From positions 186,001 to 250,000 of the forward strand of contig CAZLRH010000003.1 in NCBI GenBank assembly GCA_964562015.1: a stretch of 64,000 bases of DNA, written 5' to 3'. Shown here piece after piece: positions 41,934-50,963 of the stretch. Made by a program: the position numbers and the translations under genes. Each line of letters opens with the position of its first letter. Within the stretch, counting starts at the first letter, position 1. This DNA is from CAZLRH01 sp964562015 (GTDB taxonomy: Bacteria; Verrucomicrobiota; Verrucomicrobiia; Opitutales; JABDGR01). The notes below the pieces were generated by a model. That model was given only the letters and a program-made list of their open reading frames with translations. It was not told where the DNA came from and searched no databases.

Positions 41934-42749
41934 ATGAGTTTTCTTTGGCGAATAATCACCAAGCCCATCGGTTGCCTGTTTTCCATGCTGTTCGGGCTGT
42001 TGGTGCTGGGGCTCATGGCGGCCGTCGTCGGGCTGATGTTGCTGAATAATTACGCCTCAGACATCGTGAGCGTCGCGGTCAAGAAACAGACCGGCTTTCC
42101 CGTGAGCGTCGGCCAGCAGGTGGTGAGCCTCTGGAGCGGTGCGGTGGATTTCCGGAACCTGCAGATCATGAATCCGAGCCACTTTGCCGACCCGTCGTTC
42201 CTGCATTTTAACGAATTCAAGACCAAGGTGGACTTGTGGTCCCTGACCGGCAACCGCATCGTCATCAACGAACTCGTCCTGGATTTGGACTCCATCACCG
42301 TGGTGCAGCCCAAGGGCGGCAACGTCAGCCAGATGAATGTCTCCGAATTTGTCGCGGGCCTCAGTGGGGACAGCGCAGGCGCGGCGCCCGGCCAGGCCGC
42401 CGCCCGCACGCCGCCGCCTTTCATCATCAAGAAATTGACGATCAAAATCGGCACCGTGAAGTACCTCGACCTGGCGAAAAGCGCCACCCAGCCGCAGGTA
42501 TACAGCCTGAATTACAACCGCACCTTCACGGACGTGACTGATGTGAACGCCCTGCGCGTGGCGCTGGCGAAGGATTTCGCCGCCGAAGGCATGTTCTTTC
42601 TGGCCCGGGGCTTTGTGCAGTCGCTGTTGGACAGCAAAACCTACGGCGACGCGGCGCTCACGATTTTCAAGACGGGCGGGCAACTCCTCGATGCCGGCCA
42701 AAAAATAATTCAAGGCATGGGCGGCGCCTTGAACGGTATCTTCAAATAA
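41934..42749 (+). CDS. AsmA-like membrane-anchored protein
   Basis: The 271-residue protein has one N-terminal membrane helix (MLFGLLVLGLMAAVVGLMLL) followed by a region like the start of AsmA: VSVGQQVVSLWSGAVDFRNLQIMNPSHF and VVINELVLDLDSITVV. AsmA-like proteins make beta-rich periplasmic bridges thought to move phospholipids; this one is short and holds only the first part. It starts with ATG 41934, divergent from hflX. Confidence 0.72.
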   Translation: MSFLWRIITKPIGCLFSMLFGLLVLGLMAAVVGLMLLNNYASDIVSVAVKKQTGFPVSVGQQVVSLWSGAVDFRNLQIMNPSHFADPSFLHFNEFKTKVDLWSLTGNRIVINELVLDLDSITVVQPKGGNVSQMNVSEFVAGLSGDSAGAAPGQAAARTPPPFIIKKLTIKIGTVKYLDLAKSATQPQVYSLNYNRTFTDVTDVNALRVALAKDFAAEGMFFLARGFVQSLLDSKTYGDAALTIFKTGGQLLDAGQKIIQGMGGALNGIFK

Positions 42750-42761
42750 GGCCGGCAGTCC

Positions 42762-43004
42762 TTACTTGCGGCAATCGGCCAGCAGGCGTTTGGCCAGTTG
42801 CGCCAGCATGTTGGCGTCCGGGTATTGCGGGTTGGCGGCGCGCCAGCGGCCCAATTGGACCATGAGCGGGCGATTGGCCTGGGCCACCGGGGCGACGGCC
42901 TTGTCGGTGTCCTGTTCGAGGGAGCAGCCCAGATGCGTGGCGGAGGCTGGAAACATCCAGGAATAGCGGCGCGAACGTCCTGAAGAATGAGGGGAGGGAG
43001 TCAT
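42762..43004 (-). CDS. Small protein of unknown function
   Basis: The 80-residue frame ends LGRWRAANPQYPDANMLAQLAKRLLADCRK, which looks like genuine protein with a helical C-terminus. The N-terminal part is Ser/Arg-rich and less convincing. No family is recognised. It converges on the AsmA-like gene with 12 bases between. The true start may be inside. Confidence 0.45.
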   Translation of the reverse strand: MTPSPHSSGRSRRYSWMFPASATHLGCSLEQDTDKAVAPVAQANRPLMVQLGRWRAANPQYPDANMLAQLAKRLLADCRK

Positions 43005-43120
43005 CGGCGGTGGGCCCGAGGCGGGGTGGGATAAGTCAACTGCGGGGAATGTCTTAATTATCGGCTTTGGCGGCGGGGAACTTTAGCTATTATCGGTTTA
43101 TGTAGGAACAGGCTCTTGTC

Positions 43121-43786
43121 GTGACTATCTATTATTTTTTCTGCGGCGCCATCGTGGGGCTGGTCTTTTCCGCCACCACCGTGGCGGCGACGGTGTGGTG
43201 CGTGCAGTTAGCGGTTTGGCGGGGCTGGGGGACGGCCAAGGCGGCGGTAGGCGCGATTGCGTTTGGTCAGTTGATTTGGGCCTTGCTGGCGGCCGTGGCG
43301 GTGGGTGACCTCGCCGAGTTTTACACCCACCAATGGCGCTATGCCGGCACCCTGGTTTCGTGGACGCGGGCCTTCTGTTCGATTATCTTTATCTATATGG
43401 CTTTCAAGACTTTAAATGCGACACCGATGGCAGCACTAACTGCACCCAGCGGGCCGGTGCAGCGGGGCTGGCAATTAACCAAAGTCACCCTGGCGGTAAC
43501 CCTCTCCATGCCGATGCGGTTCTTTGGGTATGTGGGCATGTTTCTAACGTTCGGCACCATGCGTTATTTTGCGACGCCCGGCCCCTTGCTGGCGATGGTG
43601 CTGGGCGTGGGCGTAGGGTCGTTGCTGTGGTTTTGCGTGATTGCCGGAGTGGCGGCCCATGTGGGCAACTTTGGCCAGGGCAATTGGTGGCCGGAAATTA
43701 TTCGGCGGCAGGTGCGCGTTTCCGCGATTGTTTACCTGGCCCTGGCGGTTTTCGCCTTGATTCCGGTGGCCCTCGCAGTGCGGTGA
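43121..43786 (+). CDS. LysE/RhtB-like membrane protein
   Basis: The 221-residue protein has six membrane helices with the topology of LysE-type exporters, with an N-terminal FFCGAIVGLVFSATTV and a paired GVGVGSLLWFCVIAGVAAHV later. Similarity is by pattern rather than a signature motif. It may export an amino acid or a small ion. The start is a GTG at 43121. Confidence 0.55.
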   Translation: MTIYYFFCGAIVGLVFSATTVAATVWCVQLAVWRGWGTAKAAVGAIAFGQLIWALLAAVAVGDLAEFYTHQWRYAGTLVSWTRAFCSIIFIYMAFKTLNATPMAALTAPSGPVQRGWQLTKVTLAVTLSMPMRFFGYVGMFLTFGTMRYFATPGPLLAMVLGVGVGSLLWFCVIAGVAAHVGNFGQGNWWPEIIRRQVRVSAIVYLALAVFALIPVALAVR

Positions 43787-43808
43787 GGGCGGGCGATCTT
43801 GCCGCTTT

Positions 43809-44471
43809 TTAAGCCCGCATGGGAGCGGCGAGGACTTGGCGCGTGGCATCGGCCAAATCGGCGGCCAGCGGTGCGCCCCGGCCATTCAGCCGGCCCACAT
43901 GCATGTGCCCGTGATGCAGCAGCAGGCAGTCCGCCCCGAGCGCGGCGGCCACTTCGTGGTCGTGCGCGGTGTCGCCGATTAAAATCACCGAGTGGGGCGC
44001 TTCGTGCAGGGCCAGTTCGCGCAAGTGCGCCTGGCCGCGGGCGATTTTCCCATGCGCGTGGATGTTATCCAGCCCGCTGAGGTGGGTGAAGAAAGAGGTC
44101 AATCCGTAATGGGCAATGACTTCGCGCAGGGTGTCCTGCTGGTAGGCGGACAACACCGACTGCGGCAGGCCGGCGGCGCGAAAAGTCTCCAACGCCTCGC
44201 GCGCGCCGGGTTGCAGGGTGCATTCAAAGCGCCGGGCGTTGTACGCGGAGATGAACCGCACGCTCAGTTCCTCAAACGGCTGGCGCGCGAAATCAAACCC
44301 CAGCCACTGGTAAAAATGGATGACGGGAAACCCGAAGTGGGCGCGGTAGGCGTCCGTGGAAATCGCGCGCAAGCCGGATTCGTGCAGCAGTTCGTTGAGC
44401 ACTTCGACGCACAGCCAGGTGTCATCGAGCAGCGTGCCATTCCAGTCCCAAATGACGTGGCGGTACCGCAT
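43809..44471 (-). CDS. HAD-family hydrolase (phosphoglycolate phosphatase-like)
   Basis: The 220-residue protein has HAD motif I VIWDWNGTLLDDTW, the cap domain after it, motif II VLSAYQQ, Lys in HGKIARGQAH and motif III ILIGDTAHDHEVAAALGAD. The DxNGTLLDD form is that of a phosphatase. Its stop faces the LysE-like gene. The ATG at 44471 is six bases from the stop of the next gene upstream, so they are cotranscribed. Confidence 0.88.
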   Translation of the reverse strand: MRYRHVIWDWNGTLLDDTWLCVEVLNELLHESGLRAISTDAYRAHFGFPVIHFYQWLGFDFARQPFEELSVRFISAYNARRFECTLQPGAREALETFRAAGLPQSVLSAYQQDTLREVIAHYGLTSFFTHLSGLDNIHAHGKIARGQAHLRELALHEAPHSVILIGDTAHDHEVAAALGADCLLLHHGHMHVGRLNGRGAPLAADLADATRQVLAAPMRA

Positions 44472-44476
44472 GAAAA

Positions 44477-44974
44477 TCAGTCCATCCAGTCGGGATGCCG
44501 CGAAAACAGCACCACGGGCACCTGCATCAGCGCGGGAAACACGAGCGCGCAGCCCAGCGTCGGAAACGGCAGCTTCGCGCCGCCTTCCTCGGCGTAATTG
44601 TAGAGCGAATCGCCGGCGCCTTTCACGCCATCGTCGGCGAAGAGGTTGGCCACGAACAACACATCAAAAACCAGGGTGAACAGAAACAGGATGGCCCCGA
44701 ACGTGAGCAGGGCAAAGGCGGGCCGCCAGAAATGCCGGTCGCGCAGGCGCTGGTACGGGATGATGAGGAGCAGCCCGAACGCAATGTAAACGAGCACCTC
44801 AAAGTACGCAAAGGCGGGTGGACGGCTCCAGCGCAGCAGGCTCAAGGGCGCCCACATCAGCAAAAACAGGCCGGTGCCCGTGCCCAGCGCGCGGCCATAG
44901 GCCAGCTCCGTCCGGCGCTGCTCAAGCAGTTGCGCCTTCGAGAGGAAAAGAGGCTTCTCAGTCGCGGTGGCCAT
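44477..44974 (-). CDS. Membrane protein of unknown function
   Basis: The 165-residue protein has four hydrophobic segments (GTGLFLLMWAPLSLLRW, FEVLVYIAFGLLLIIPY, FALLTFGAILFLFTLVFDVL, FPTLGCALVFPALMQVPVVL). The N-terminus is charged and soluble (KPLFLSKAQLLEQRRTEL). No family is recognised. It is the upstream partner of the HAD gene in a two-gene operon. Confidence 0.65.
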   Translation of the reverse strand: MATATEKPLFLSKAQLLEQRRTELAYGRALGTGTGLFLLMWAPLSLLRWSRPPAFAYFEVLVYIAFGLLLIIPYQRLRDRHFWRPAFALLTFGAILFLFTLVFDVLFVANLFADDGVKGAGDSLYNYAEEGGAKLPFPTLGCALVFPALMQVPVVLFSRHPDWMD

Positions 44975-45159
44975 GGGTGGGTGAACAAGCTAAGGAGGCA
45001 GGCTAACGAAGTTTTGCTTCCGGGGAAAGCGGGAATTGTCCCGCGGGGCGCGGCGAAAGGAATCGACGCCGGGGCCGGGCGGCTGTTTAACGCAGCTACC
45101 AGCAGATTAAACCGCTCCGATGGCAAAAAGTTAGCCGGACTGGACAACCACTTTCCCCC

Positions 45160-45816
45160 GTGCGCGCACCCTCCCTCGACGCCGTCCGCTTTTACGCGAT
45201 ACTGGACACTGGCTACATCAACCCGGCGCGGTTGGAGGAATTCGGCCGGGCGGTGCTCGCAGGTGGGGCGGGTCTTGTGCAACTGCGCGCCAAAACCGCC
45301 ACGACCGCGGAGCGCGTGCGGTGGTTGCATGTGCTGGCGCCGCTGTGTGGTGCGGCGGGAGCCGTGCTTATTTGCAATGACGACTTCGAGGCCGCCCTGG
45401 CCGTGCCGGGCGTGGGCTTGCACGTGGGCCAGGACGATTTGCCGGTGCCCGCGGCGCGGGCGGCGTTGGGCCCGGAGCGAGTGCTCGGCCTCTCCACGCA
45501 TTCGCTCGCGCAGGCGCAGGGAGCCCTGGCCGCGACGGGCCTGCTGAATTATTTCGCCGTCGGCCCGGTGTTTGCGACCCAGACCAAGCCTGATTACCAG
45601 GCCGTCGGGCTGGACTTGGTGCGGGCGGTGGCGGCGTTGCGGCCGCCGTTGCCGTGGTTTTGCATCGGTGGCATCAACCGGCGAAATGTGGCCCAAGTTC
45701 GCCACGCCGGGGCGTGTGCCGTCGTTGCGGTGTCGGACGTGCTGTGCGCGGCGGATCCCGCCGGAGTGGTGCGGGAACTGAAGTCCGCGCTGGCTAGCGA
45801 GGCCCAATCTTCCTAG
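45160..45816 (+). CDS. thiE: Thiamine phosphate synthase (ThiE-like)
   Basis: The 218-residue TIM barrel couples the pyrimidine and thiazole parts of thiamine. Motifs seen are FYAILDTGYI, GAGLVQLRAKTATTAE, LICNDDFEAAL, GLHVGQDDLPV and FCIGGINRRNVAQV. Length fits. GTG 45160 is used; no ATG lies nearby. No TPP riboswitch is visible upstream. The other thi genes are elsewhere. A TenI-like role in thiazole aromatisation is a lesser possibility. Confidence 0.85.
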   Translation: MRAPSLDAVRFYAILDTGYINPARLEEFGRAVLAGGAGLVQLRAKTATTAERVRWLHVLAPLCGAAGAVLICNDDFEAALAVPGVGLHVGQDDLPVPAARAALGPERVLGLSTHSLAQAQGALAATGLLNYFAVGPVFATQTKPDYQAVGLDLVRAVAALRPPLPWFCIGGINRRNVAQVRHAGACAVVAVSDVLCAADPAGVVRELKSALASEAQSS

Positions 45817-45878
45817 TTGGGAATTGCCGTCAGTTGGCGCATCGTTTAGGATTCTACCCGAAAAGCAAATAGTCACCC

Positions 45879-46748
45879 ATGGTCATCCCTGCGCGAAATT
45901 TTTCCGGTGGTTGGCGGACCGGTCTGCTTTTCTGGCTGGCCCTGGGCACGGCTTCGCGGCTGGTTGCGCAAGGTACCCCGGGGGTGACCCTCACCGGACC
46001 GTATGGCTTTTCCGGCACGCATTCGACGCTGACGATGCAGACGGGGCCCGTCGCCAATGGCAACTTGAGTGTCAAAACCGGCGCCTTGCGTTTGGAACTG
46101 TGGACCACCAAGGCCAGCTTCCCTAGCGTGGGTTATCTCGTGGGCACCTATGCCCTGAATCCGCTGGCCGCGGGCTCCATGACGGCGGCCGTGAACGTCA
46201 AGGTGGCCTACCGGACGCCCCCCAATGGCACTTATCATACCACCTTTGTCGTCGAGGAAAACACGGCCTTCGGCTGGGTGGTGGATACGTTTTATCAATT
46301 CACAAACACCACCGCCTTTACGATGGGCGCCGCGGGGAAGTCGTGGTCGCCGCCCGGCAGTGCGATGGCTGCGCCGCCGCCGAGTCTGAAGACTGGCGCC
46401 ACGCTGACATTGACCGTGCAGGAAAGCGGCGGCTTTGTCGCCAGCGGTGCGGCCGTCATTGAGCAGTTGCATATCACGGACGGCGCGACTCTGTCCGCCA
46501 AGGGCGGTGGTTTGAGCCAGACCCTTTCGGGCCAGTACACTTACAAAATCAAGTCCGCGAGCGTGGCCGGCAAGACGGTCAAGGTGGCCGTGCTGGCCGT
46601 CAATTACGCGGCACTGAACCCCGCCGCACCCAAGGCGAAATCTTCACTCACGCTTTATTTTCAAGGCCCCCACCAGGGTTGGTTTGTGAGTCTCGGCGCG
46701 GCCGACGGCCTGGGTCTGTATACGCGGGGCACGTTTGCGCTGAAATAA
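45879..46748 (+). CDS. Secreted protein of unknown function
   Basis: The 289-residue product has a signal peptide (GLLFWLALGTASRLVAQ). The mature part is rich in Gly, Ser and Thr with beta-strand patterns (GNLSVKTGALRLELWTTK, TLTLTVQESGGFVASG), and ends GLYTRGTFALK. No family is recognised. It may be a surface or adhesive protein like others in this window. Confidence 0.68.
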   Translation: MVIPARNFSGGWRTGLLFWLALGTASRLVAQGTPGVTLTGPYGFSGTHSTLTMQTGPVANGNLSVKTGALRLELWTTKASFPSVGYLVGTYALNPLAAGSMTAAVNVKVAYRTPPNGTYHTTFVVEENTAFGWVVDTFYQFTNTTAFTMGAAGKSWSPPGSAMAAPPPSLKTGATLTLTVQESGGFVASGAAVIEQLHITDGATLSAKGGGLSQTLSGQYTYKIKSASVAGKTVKVAVLAVNYAALNPAAPKAKSSLTLYFQGPHQGWFVSLGAADGLGLYTRGTFALK

Positions 46749-46754
46749 GAACTT

Positions 46755-47666
46755 TCACGCCGGACGCTGAAACACGAGGTCGCACCAATCGCCTAGCACG
46801 CGGGAATCGCCGAATTTCGCGAGGCCGGTAGGGATGGAACTGCGCCAAAGCTTTTTTAGCACGGGCGCGAATTTGCGGCGCACGTCGTTGACCTCGGGGG
46901 CGAGAATGCCGCTGAGCGCGAGCGTCCCGCCGGGTACGATGACGCGCGCCAGATCGTCGGCATGAATGCCGAGGACATCGGCCTGGATATTCGCCAGCAA
47001 TAACTCCGCCGTGCGATTTTGCAACGCCGCCTCGAGGCCCGCGGGTGAGAATTCGATGGCTTTCTTGTCCAACTGGTTAAGCTTTAAATTTTCGCCCGAA
47101 ACGCGCACGGCCTCGGGGTCGCGGTCAAACGCAAAAACGCGGCGCGCCCCGAGTAACACCGCCGACAACCCCAGAATGCCCGAGCCGCAGCCGGCATCCA
47201 CGATTTGCGCCTGGGCAAAATGAGCCGGCCCGACGGCGGCGCGAAAATCAAGCAGGCGCAGCGCCATCAGGCGCGTCGTCGGATGGTCGCCCGTGCCGAA
47301 GGCTAGGCCGGCATCGAAGAGCAGCCGGTGGTGGCCGCGCGGAAGTTTGTAGGAGTTTTTGCGCCAGACCGGCACCCAGTGCAGGTCGCCGGCAGTCCAC
47401 GGATGCAAATGCTTTTTGTAGGCTTCCTTCCAGTCGCGGTCAGCGAGGGTGGATTCTACGGGCAGCGGCGGCAGCGCGGGAAAGGCGGCGCGCAGTTTCT
47501 TCCAGGCAGCGTGCGCGGCGGCCGTTTTTTCAAAATAACCGAATAGTTGGTAAGGCCCGGTGAGCAGCGGCTGGGTGAGACCCCACGGGCAGCGCACCAT
47601 TTCGTTGAGACATTCTTCCAGCGGCTCAACGAGCGACGGGGAGATTTCAGCGCGAAATTCGATCAT
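46755..47666 (-). CDS. prmA: Ribosomal protein L11 methyltransferase PrmA
   Basis: The 303-residue protein has an N-terminal substrate domain (IEFRAEISPSLVEPLEE, then DRDWKEAYKKHLHPW) and the methyltransferase part: FGTGDHPTTRLMALRLL, IVDAGCGSGILGLSAVLLGA and LLANIQADVL (NIxA motif). It trimethylates L11. The ATG at 47666 is preferred to an upstream alternative. It converges on a secreted-protein gene with six bases between. Confidence 0.92.
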   Translation of the reverse strand: MIEFRAEISPSLVEPLEECLNEMVRCPWGLTQPLLTGPYQLFGYFEKTAAAHAAWKKLRAAFPALPPLPVESTLADRDWKEAYKKHLHPWTAGDLHWVPVWRKNSYKLPRGHHRLLFDAGLAFGTGDHPTTRLMALRLLDFRAAVGPAHFAQAQIVDAGCGSGILGLSAVLLGARRVFAFDRDPEAVRVSGENLKLNQLDKKAIEFSPAGLEAALQNRTAELLLANIQADVLGIHADDLARVIVPGGTLALSGILAPEVNDVRRKFAPVLKKLWRSSIPTGLAKFGDSRVLGDWCDLVFQRPA

Positions 47667-47689
47667 TGAGGGGCAAAGAGGTGGAACCA

Positions 47690-47800
47690 CTAAGGCGCAG
47701 AGAGCACAGAGGAAGAGGGAAGCTTAGACGGTGTTTTGAATTCCGCAAGCAACCACGGATCCCACGGATTCCACGGATAAATAAAAAACCATCCGCCTCG
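47690..47800. repeat. Half copies of nested-palindrome arms in a 535-base gene-poor space
   Basis: The space between prmA and the CADD-like gene contains an outer-arm-like stretch (ACTAAGGCGCAGAGAGCACAG near 47689) and an inner-arm-like stretch (AACCACGGATCCCACGG near 47753). Their inverted partners are missing, so this is a decayed or partial copy. No intact gene beyond the small frame at 47878 is visible in the space. Confidence 0.6.
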
Positions 47801-47877
47801 CGCGGAAGCGCGTCCGTATAACTGGAAGATCCTTTCCAGGTTTGCGCTCCGCCGATCTGCGGGTCAATCCCGCGAGA

Positions 47878-47988
47878 CTACCGGCCCAGTAGCTTGAGCA
47901 CGACAAAGACGACGATCGCCAGGCCGGCGCCGCCGCCACCCAGATATACGAGCGCGGCCCAACCGGCCGCGGCCAGAACAGGGGTCAA
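47878..47988 (-). CDS. Possible small membrane peptide
   Basis: A TTG-started frame gives 36 residues, with a Gly-rich hinge and two membrane-like stretches (VLAAAGWAALVYLGGGG, then AGLAIVVFVVLKLLGR). A better start, ATG 48010, is out of frame by one T in a CTTTTCC run; without it the peptide would be 43 residues starting MILSSLVL. It has no SD sequence on this strand. This may be a broken or chance frame. Confidence 0.35.
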   Translation of the reverse strand: MTPVLAAAGWAALVYLGGGGAGLAIVVFVVLKLLGR

Positions 47989-48201
47989 AACTAGGGAGGA
48001 AAGAATCATGGTGTTTTCGAGGTTAAGGTTTGGCGGGTAACTTATTTCCATGCGCCTCGTCCGCGCTGTGGCTAAATTGCCCGTTACTCAACATACGCCC
48101 AATCTTTCCCGGCGGATATGGGGTGTTGCCCTCCACGAGCGAGCCGGCTTCGTTGCACGAACGGCTTGACTCGTTTTCGGAAAACAGGCACTCCCAAGGG
48201 C

Positions 48202-48747
48202 ATGGAATTGAAACACAAGCTTTTGGAGCACCCGTTCTATCAATCCTGGTCCTGCGGCCACATCAGTCGCGACCAACTGGCGCGCTACGCCGGCTCTTAC
48301 GCCGAGTTCATCGGCGAAATGCCCGCTTACTGGGGCAAGATCGCCGACGGTCTCGGCGCCGACGCCCGCACGGTCGTGGCCGAGGAAACCGCGCACATCG
48401 CTTTGTGGGAAAAATGGTCGGCTCGCCTGCCCGCCGCCCACGACGCCCCGCGCATGAGCGAACTGCTCGACGGCCTGGCCGGGATGACGCCGTCCGCCCT
48501 GCTCGGCGCGGTGCATGCCTTTGAAATTCAGCAGCCCGGCGTCGCCCACACCAAGAAAGACGGTCTGATCAAGCATTACGGTTTTTCGGCGGAAGACACC
48601 GTGTATTTCGACGAGCACCTCAACGAGCAGGCCCACATCGAATTCGGGGAAAAGCTCGCGCGCACCAAGGCCAATGCCGCCGAATTCAAGGCCGGTTTCG
48701 AAAAAGGCGCGGAACTGGTGTACCGCTCGCTCGATTTGTTCGAGTAA
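48202..48747 (+). CDS. CADD/PqqC-like heme-oxygenase-fold protein, possible pABA synthase; N-terminus frameshifted
   Basis: The 181-residue frame matches the CADD/PqqC family of helical diiron proteins. Relative to chlamydial CADD (numbering from memory), Tyr in EHPFYQSW aligns with Tyr27, Glu in HAFEIQQP with Glu142, Lys ten residues later with Lys152, and the HLNEQAH cluster with the metal ligands near 174-181. CADD makes para-aminobenzoate from its own Tyr27. The first helix (LHERLDSFSENRH) is encoded in another frame just upstream (to about 48190), so either a one-base shift breaks the gene or translation starts at 48202. There is no good SD at 48202. Confidence 0.62.
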   Translation: MELKHKLLEHPFYQSWSCGHISRDQLARYAGSYAEFIGEMPAYWGKIADGLGADARTVVAEETAHIALWEKWSARLPAAHDAPRMSELLDGLAGMTPSALLGAVHAFEIQQPGVAHTKKDGLIKHYGFSAEDTVYFDEHLNEQAHIEFGEKLARTKANAAEFKAGFEKGAELVYRSLDLFE

Positions 48748-48910
48748 GCCGCGGAGAAGAGGATCCGCAGATTTGCGCAGATTTCGAGACTCAGTCATCT
48801 GCGAGAATCTGCGTAATCTACGGTTAAGCTTCTAATCTGTCTCTTCGCTCTGCGCCGGAGCATCTCTGGTGAGTTCCATCTTGGCGTTCTTCGCGTCTTC
48901 GCGGTGAATT
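48748..48910. repeat. Nested palindromic repeat, copy 4
   Basis: A shortened outer arm (GCCGCGGAGAAGAGG) is followed by an inner arm (ATCCGCAGATTTGCGCAG at 48763), its inverse (AATCTGCGTAATCTACGG at 48807) and an outer inverse (CTTCGCGTCTTCGCGG near 48889). It fills the 216 bases between the CADD-like gene and argS. The arms are drifted but the order is the same as at 40240. Confidence 0.72.
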
Positions 48911-48963
48911 TTTTGCTTCTCTCCAGTCTTGACCGCCGACGGGTGGAACAGTGTTGATGGCGG

Positions 48964-50736
48964 ATGGACATTTGGTTCCACCCGGTCAAGGACCTCGACC
49001 TCGCCGTGCGCGCGGCCGCGGCGCGTGCGCCCGGCTTCGACGCTGATTTCCATCCCGAGGTGCGCCCGGCCGACCCGCGGCATGGTGACTTTCAGGCCAA
49101 CGGCGTGCTGCCTTTCGCCAAGGCCCGCAAGCAGAATCCCCGCGCCCTGGCCACCGTGCTCCTGGAATCTTTGCAGGCTGGCGGCGCTTTCGATCCGGCA
49201 TTAGTGGAACTCAGTGTCGCCGGCCCGGGGTTTATCAATTTTCGCTTCACGCCGAAATTTCTGCTGGCCTGGCTCCAGCGCTATCCCGGCGAGGTGGACT
49301 TTTCCGCCGCCGCGGGCGAGTTGTATCGCGGCCACACCCTCGTCTCCGATTATCCCTCGCCCAACACGGCGAAGCAAATGCATGTTGGCCACCTGCGCCC
49401 GATGGTCATCGGCGAGGCTATCCAACGCCTGCTCCGGTTTTGCGGCGCGAGGGTCATTTGCGACAACCATGTCGGCGACTGGGGCACAAATTTTGGCGTG
49501 CTCATTTTGGCGCTGAAAGAATCCGGCGAAGGCCTCGCGGCCGAGCCCGACGCCGCGCTTTCCCAGCTTGAGCGCATTTACAAAGCTGGCGCCCTGAAGG
49601 CCCAGGACAAGCACGGCCCGTGGGCCGAGGCCGCGCGGCAGGAATTGGTCAAATTGCAAAATGGCGATGCGGAAAATACGCGCTGGTGGAAGCAAATCGT
49701 CGAGGTCAGCAATCTGGCGGCCAATGCCATGTACCGCCAGCTCGGCACCACCATCGAGTACACCCTGGGCGAATCGTTTTACCGCGACAAGGTGGAGCGC
49801 ATTTATCGCGAGCTTTCCGAAGTCGGGCTGGCCGAAGAGAGCCAGGGCGCCATCGTGGTCTTTCACCCCGAACACCCGCGGTTCAAGGAGCAGCCCTTTA
49901 TCATTCGCAAGACCGACGGCGCGAGCAATTACGCGTCCACGGACCTGGCCACCGTGCTCTACCGCGTGGAGGAATTCGGTGCGGATGAAATTGTTTATTT
50001 CACCGACGCCCGCCAGCGCGACCACTTCGAGCAACTTTTCCTGACCGTGGAAAAATGGTTTCGCGCCAAGGGTCGCCCTGTGCCGCGGATGCGGCATGTG
50101 TGGTGGGGCACGATTCTCGGCGAGGACGGCCGCGCCATCAAAACGAAGAGCGGTGAATCGTTGAAGCTCACCGACGTGCTCATTGAGGCGCAGGCCCGCG
50201 CCTTCGCCATCGTCACCGAAAAAAATCCCGAATTGCCCGAGGCGGAGCGGCGGGAGATTGCGCGCGTCGTCGGCCTCGGTGCCGTGAAGTACGCCGACCT
50301 GCGGCAGGACCGTGTGTCGGACTACGTCTTTGCGTGGGACCGGCTCCTCTCGCTTGAAGGCAACACCGCGCCTTATCTGCTCTACGCGGTCGCGCGCGTG
50401 CACAGTATTTTCCGCAAGGCGGCTCTGCCGGTGGATGACCCCGCTCGCGCCGCGCAGGCCAGCGCCTTTGCGACGCCCGCCGAGATTTCGCTCGCCCGGA
50501 AACTGGTCGCGCTGCCCTCGGTGCTCGACAACACGCTGGCGGATTTGCGCCCGCACTTTCTGGGCACGTACCTTTACGAATTGGCCGGCGAGTATTCGAC
50601 GTTTTATGCCGCCGATCGCGTGATGGTCGAGGATTCGGCGGTGCAAGCCCGCCGCCTGCTGCTCTGCTCGCGCACCCTCCGCGTTCTTGAAACCGGCTTG
50701 GGTCTGCTCGGTTTGGAAACAGTCGAACGAATGTAA
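48964..50736 (+). CDS. argS: Arginyl-tRNA synthetase
   Basis: The 590-residue class I synthetase charges tRNA-Arg. The HIGH motif appears as HVGH in SPNTAKQMHVGHLR, after an N-terminal Arg-tRNA recognition domain of about 90 residues. The DALR-type anticodon domain ends the protein (YLYELAGEYSTFY and RTLRVLETGLGLLG). No KMSKS is seen, and instead RAIKTKSGESLKL holds the place, as in many ArgRS. Confidence 0.96.
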   Translation: MDIWFHPVKDLDLAVRAAAARAPGFDADFHPEVRPADPRHGDFQANGVLPFAKARKQNPRALATVLLESLQAGGAFDPALVELSVAGPGFINFRFTPKFLLAWLQRYPGEVDFSAAAGELYRGHTLVSDYPSPNTAKQMHVGHLRPMVIGEAIQRLLRFCGARVICDNHVGDWGTNFGVLILALKESGEGLAAEPDAALSQLERIYKAGALKAQDKHGPWAEAARQELVKLQNGDAENTRWWKQIVEVSNLAANAMYRQLGTTIEYTLGESFYRDKVERIYRELSEVGLAEESQGAIVVFHPEHPRFKEQPFIIRKTDGASNYASTDLATVLYRVEEFGADEIVYFTDARQRDHFEQLFLTVEKWFRAKGRPVPRMRHVWWGTILGEDGRAIKTKSGESLKLTDVLIEAQARAFAIVTEKNPELPEAERREIARVVGLGAVKYADLRQDRVSDYVFAWDRLLSLEGNTAPYLLYAVARVHSIFRKAALPVDDPARAAQASAFATPAEISLARKLVALPSVLDNTLADLRPHFLGTYLYELAGEYSTFYAADRVMVEDSAVQARRLLLCSRTLRVLETGLGLLGLETVERM

Positions 50737-50752
50737 GCGAGCCTACGAAGAA

Positions 50753-50921
50753 AACTCGCGCCGAGCCGCAGAGGCGCAGAGTTAAACAAGAGAAAAGAAT
50801 TTAACCACAGATTACACAGATTTTCACAGATTGATGCTCAGGAGAAATCTGCGCAAATTTGCGTAATTTGTGGTTACTCTTCTTCTTTTTGTCTCTGCGC
50901 CTCTGCGGCTCTGCGCGAGTT
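50753..50921. repeat. Nested palindromic repeat, copy 5
   Basis: Outer arms at 50753-50781 (AACTCGCGCCGAGCCGCAG and on) and 50893-50921 pair at 28 of 29 positions. Inner arms start AACCACAGATTACACAG near 50803 and end AATTTGTGGTT near 50875. The order is the same as at 30983, 40240 and 48748. It fills most of the space between argS and the FKBP gene terminator. Confidence 0.85.
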
Positions 50922-50963
50922 TCTTTTTTTGAGCGTGGAGCTACCCGAGAAATAATCGCCCCA

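Noticed and set aside
44975..45159. TPP riboswitch before thiE
   Set aside because: The CTGAGA and related conserved segments of the THI box are absent.
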